DNA from: Caprella mutica
Taxonomy: Eukaryota > Arthropoda > Malacostraca > Amphipoda > Caprellidae
NCBI GenBank assembly: GCA_947561585.1
Contig: CANNZV010001176.1
Span: forward strand, 1 to 64,000
Length of the DNA: 64,000 nucleotides
Direction: 5' to 3'
Both the position numbers and the translations under genes were made by a program. Each line of letters starts with the position of its first letter. Position 1 is the first letter of the stretch. Shown here in pieces: positions 60,177 through 64,000 of this stretch. Below the pieces are notes generated by a model, which was given only the letters and a program-made list of their open reading frames with translations, was not told where the DNA came from and did no database searches.

Positions 60177-60734
60177 AGGCCTATATAGGTACTGTATATC
60201 CCAAATACCTATATATAGATACAATATCCTATATTCTACTTACAGGGGACTGAAAGAAGCAGTCAGAAAGGAAAGTGGCTCTATGAACGAAGTCATCTAC
60301 ACCAGTCAGTGACAAGCTCATGGATGTAGGAAAGCTACTCTGTCACTTACCAAGAAATGTGAGGAAAAGGTACTCAAGCACCAGTGACTGAAAGAGGAAA
60401 ATGAAGAGGTGGTAAACTGATATCTTAATTTATTAAACCTCTTCAGCCCACCTAACACAAAAAGTTACTTTACGGTTGAAGATAAATAGGTACTTGGTAC
60501 TCTTTTAAAGAGTAAAACTCGTCTCTTTATCTAAGAGGTGACCAAATACACTAGTATGTTCCCAGGGGAGTGTTACATCCAAATAAAGAGTGACAGGAAT
60601 CACAGGTTGTGGTTCACCACCCTTAAGATGCGCTAAGGTGACACGCCCTAAACTGCGGAAAATAAAGCCACGCAAAATCTGCTTATTAGGTACTGGGGAG
60701 AGAGAAGAGAGGGGGAGTGCGGCTGAGACCTTTT

Positions 60735-61152
60735 AAGGGAAGAAAGAGGGGGAGGGGGGAAAGAATGGGAAGAAGAAAGAGGGGGAGGGGGGAAAGAAAG
60801 GGAAGAAGAAAGAGGGGGAGGGGGGAAAGAAAAAGAAGAAGAAAGAGGGGGAGGGGGGGAGGGAAGAAGAAAGAGGGGGAGGGGGAAGAAAGAGAAGAAG
60901 AAAGAGGGGGAGGGGGGAAAGAAAGCAAAGAAGAAAGAGGGGAAGGGGGGAAAGAAAGGGAAGAAGAAAGAGGGGGAGGGGGGAAAGAAAGGGAAGAAGA
61001 AAGAGGGGGAGGGGGGAAAGAAAGGAAAGAAGAAAGAGGGGGAGGGGGGAAAGAAAGAGAAGAAGCAAGAGGGGGAGAGGGAGGGGGAAAAAGGGAAGAA
61101 GAAAGAAAGGAGAAATAAAGGAAGGAGAAAAAAAGGAAAAGAAAGGAAAAGA
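60735..61152. repeat. ~420-bp polypurine tract
   Basis: The plus strand is almost purely A/G, interrupted by only a few C or T. It is built from about a dozen irregular ~33-bp units of GAAGAAAGAGGGGGAGGGGG. The overlapping ORFs here (60686-61192) are composition artefacts. Such tracts can form triplex DNA, and the G runs could form quadruplexes. Confidence 0.9.
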
Positions 61153-61619
61153 TGAGTAAAGAATACATTTTTTTCTTTATTCCATATCTCAAAACATTAT
61201 ACCTACCTATATCATCCTACGCAAAGAAGTATGTTGACCGTGTTTGACCTGAGCATCCTCGCGCACATGTGGTGACAATAATTAATTCCTTTGTATGTTC
61301 ATACATCCTGTATGGATACACAATACACATGTAAACAGATTACTGTATACTAACCATTCATGTGTTGTCAATTTTCTACACAAATATTACTGTGCTTGCA
61401 AAATTTATGCAAATGAAACCTTTTGTTCACTAAAGCATGTATGGTAGAGCGCGTGAATGCAGAAAAGCTACTCCTCACTCTTATGAAATTAGATTATTGT
61501 ACATGTTTATTCCGCGACATATTGGATATGTTATGCTACATTATGTTGCCAACATATTATCCGCATATACACAAATTGTAAAATAAATAAATAAATATTA
61601 AAATTAGTATTACACTTTT
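61153..61619. other. spacer
   Basis: No feature recognised. Confidence 0.4.
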
Positions 61620-61807
61620 TGTTCATGACGTCAGCAGAGCAACGGTAAAATAATTTTTTCTGGTCTTTGTATTTTAAGAAAAGAAAAATATGCAAGATTT
61701 TTAGCTTTAAATAACGACAATTAATGAATTTCTATAACTTGGATACATTTCATTAATTTATTCCGTATTGTCTTGATTCGATCTGATGACGTCACGTACA
61801 CAAAAAA
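61620..61807. mobile_element. MITE family D, copy 2
   Basis: TGTTCATGACGTCAGCAGAG at the left and GATGACGTCACGTACACAAA at the right. Homologous in ends and length to 9671-9850, but the interiors have diverged. Confidence 0.6.
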
Positions 61808-61809
61808 GG

Positions 61810-64000
61810 TGCTAAAACAAAATTCCTACTCTAGATTCTACCTTATTTTTAAAATTTTAAAGTTTAAGAATCTATTTAAACTTTATACCTAACTTCTTTC
61901 CATACGGTAATCATTGAGTTAACTGCTTCTCTACATTTATTTCCAATATGTCTAACACAGTACGTAGGTAGGTATAAATACAGTTCATCTCTACACCCCC
62001 CCTCCTCCTTATTAGTTTTAAACACCTCCCCACCCCCTCCCCTCCCATGTCACCCTCTGGTGAACATCTGTGGTTCATCCCAGGACGCATCCTATGGCAA
62101 AGCTCGTGCTACGTACCTAGGTACACACGCGCAAAAATATACAGAGAGACTCACTAGGTACAGACGCCAAAAAGATACGTAGTAAAGTGCCTAGGGTCGT
62201 TTCTTTTAATTAAAGAAACAAAACTTTATAGAGTGATAATAAAAGGCTGAAAGTATTTACTTTGCCAGAATAGCTGGAGCAACTACCAAACTTTAGCCAT
62301 ACATTTATCTTATTCAAATTATAAGTAGGTATAGCTAGATTACAATATTTGGAATAATCAAATTTCTATAGTTTGTGACTCTTTAATCCTTTAGGTATAT
62401 ACTTATGTAAAGTTTTACTATGGATAACTTTATAATATAATATAGTTTTGATGATATATGTGCTATAAGGTGGCAAGATTTAGGTATACTTTGCGATTCC
62501 CGATCAAACTAGCTGGATCTAGCTTCTGTCACACTCCTTGGTAGATCTTGGAATACTAATCACTGATATTAATTGATATAATGATTAGTCAGAATGCATG
62601 ATTAGAATAACTTATTTCTTGACTTATGAACACTGAATCATTTTGGTAATCCTGCCAAATATCTAAATATGGCCGATTTATCAAACCTAAGAAGATTCAA
62701 CATTATGCTAATCTGATTACTGGTAATATCTTAAATCTTAAAAAGTAAAATCTTCAGCTTACCTTTTCTTCTGTGTGATTGCGAAACAAAGTACTAAGAT
62801 TTAAGAAGCTAAGGTTAAGTACCTATTTAATCTTTGCTTAAAGTTAAATACTAATTAATCTCATCCAACCAAGGATCTGTGAGTGCTTTTCTAAATGGGT
62901 CAGGGCCGTTGGAAAGCGAACCAATGTTGTATTAACGTTTTCTCCACTATCACTACTGAATTAATGTATAGATTGTATGCACATTAGCAAACAAAGAAAT
63001 ACTAGAGGGGTTTTAAAAAAAGACAATATCATTTAAAAGGTTACTAATTTTAAAACTTTAAATTTATGTTTTTAGGAACAGGTTGTGAAATTTTGTATAA
63101 ACTTTAGTTTAAGCAATAGGCACCTAATTACCGTTGGTTTTGCGACCTTTTAAGTTTCTGATACTGATACAGGTAAAGACTACTATAGTTATTCACTAGG
63201 TAACCTCCACACTGCAAAAATAGGTAGCTACTTCAGTATAAAGTTCTCAGTTCAGTTTACTCCGGCTTCCGTAACGCCTTCAGTAACGCCTTCTAAAATC
63301 CGCTTGACCTGATAGCTCATAAATTCCTATAATCAGTTCTAAATACCACATGAGAACAAAAATAATAAAATAAAGATATTGCTAAGTAATTGTGATATTT
63401 TATATTGATCAGATCGTTGGTAGAGAAGGCATTCCTAATTTGTTTCTTGCTGTCTTTCTTTATTTCACAGCTATTAACACAAAGGAAAACCTTTCACTTC
63501 TATATATGTTATCAAAATGTGAATTAGGGAATATATGCATGAATCAATTGATAGTAAATATAGCATGTATATATATCTAACAGTTAAAATGAGTTTCTGT
63601 ATTTAATATTTTCCACCTTTTTTTATAGCTAGGTATACCATATACCTATAGATTTAAATACAAAAATTATGCTTATCTAGTTACCAAGATAAATCATGCT
63701 TCGAATTAATAAACAAACCCATTTAAAATGAGAGCATCTCTACTAATTAACATGTAGTTTGATAAGATATAATATACAAACTTGTAACCTGATCAATTGA
63801 GAGAAGTAACTCCTCCCCCTTACCACTCCCCCTTCCTTTCCCTCTTCCCCCACACAGTCAATTTTCATTGAAGGAGCAGCATTTTGAAACAGTGAGAGTC
63901 TGACAGTGTTGAGGTGAGGTGCGTACTCCCCTTTCTCCAGTCACGTTGTTGTTGGCGTCATTCAGTGCCTTCTGAAGATTACATTTGGATCTATACCTCA
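61810..64000. other. spacer to the window end
   Basis: C-rich runs near 61996-62050 and 63813-63853. The 62-codon ORF at 63392-63580 has no domain. The last 150 bp becomes less AT-rich, but no exon can be defined. Confidence 0.35.

Noticed and set aside
60686..61192. Proline/serine-rich and arginine/glutamate-rich ORFs
   Set aside because: Translations of the polypurine tract; overlapping frames on both strands are open for compositional reasons.

Overview
The window is AT-rich eukaryotic nuclear DNA, most likely from an arthropod. The evidence is one spliced gene joining a BTB domain to a pipsqueak-type (psq) helix-turn-helix, with canonical GT/AG introns, a TATA/initiator promoter and an AATAAA signal. 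Nothing looks bacterial or organellar: there are no operons, ribosome binding sites, CRISPR arrays, tRNA or rRNA genes. The species is not identifiable by eye. Nearly all the remaining sequence is mobile elements, their non-autonomous relatives and minisatellites.

1-10.9 kb: a BTB-psq gene on the minus strand (coding exons 6113-7916, 5' UTR exon 9422-9555, promoter near 9.6 kb) sits among small DNA elements. These include a foldback-like element with minisatellite arms (1864-2912), a TA-flanked element with AP-1-like termini (3640-4053), a decayed mariner-like transposon (4788-5927), a hAT-type element in intron 1 (8003-8855), and MITEs. A 585-bp repeat occurs at 1-585 and again at 10278-10862.

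12-22.2 kb: a tandem segmental duplication of about 2 kb carries a 29-bp minisatellite and a tRNA-like SINE head. It is followed by a Helitron-like tail, a THAP-domain ORF inside a TIR element, and a 2656-bp hAT-type element with a perfect 8-bp target duplication.

22.3-34 kb: a near-perfect palindromic MITE precedes a second copy of the BTB-psq 3' half (22704-26683). That copy is cut off by a dead non-LTR retrotransposon (26684-30786; endonuclease, reverse transcriptase, C-terminal zinc fingers). The retrotransposon in turn truncates an intron-containing pogo/Tigger-like transposon (30787-33983). The Tigger terminus matches the TIR of a MITE family with several copies across the window, which suggests an autonomous/non-autonomous pairing.

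34-64 kb: no convincing gene. Eight repeat arrays (monomers of 18, 19, 33, 35, 41, 42 and 70 bp plus a polypurine tract) alternate with MITEs, a 340-bp hairpin, a pair of CTCF-like sites and AT-rich spacer. Very long ORFs in these arrays arise because the period is a multiple of three and are not genes.

All calls come from reading the sequence by eye. Boundaries are exact only where a target duplication, TIR end, splice site or stop codon is named.
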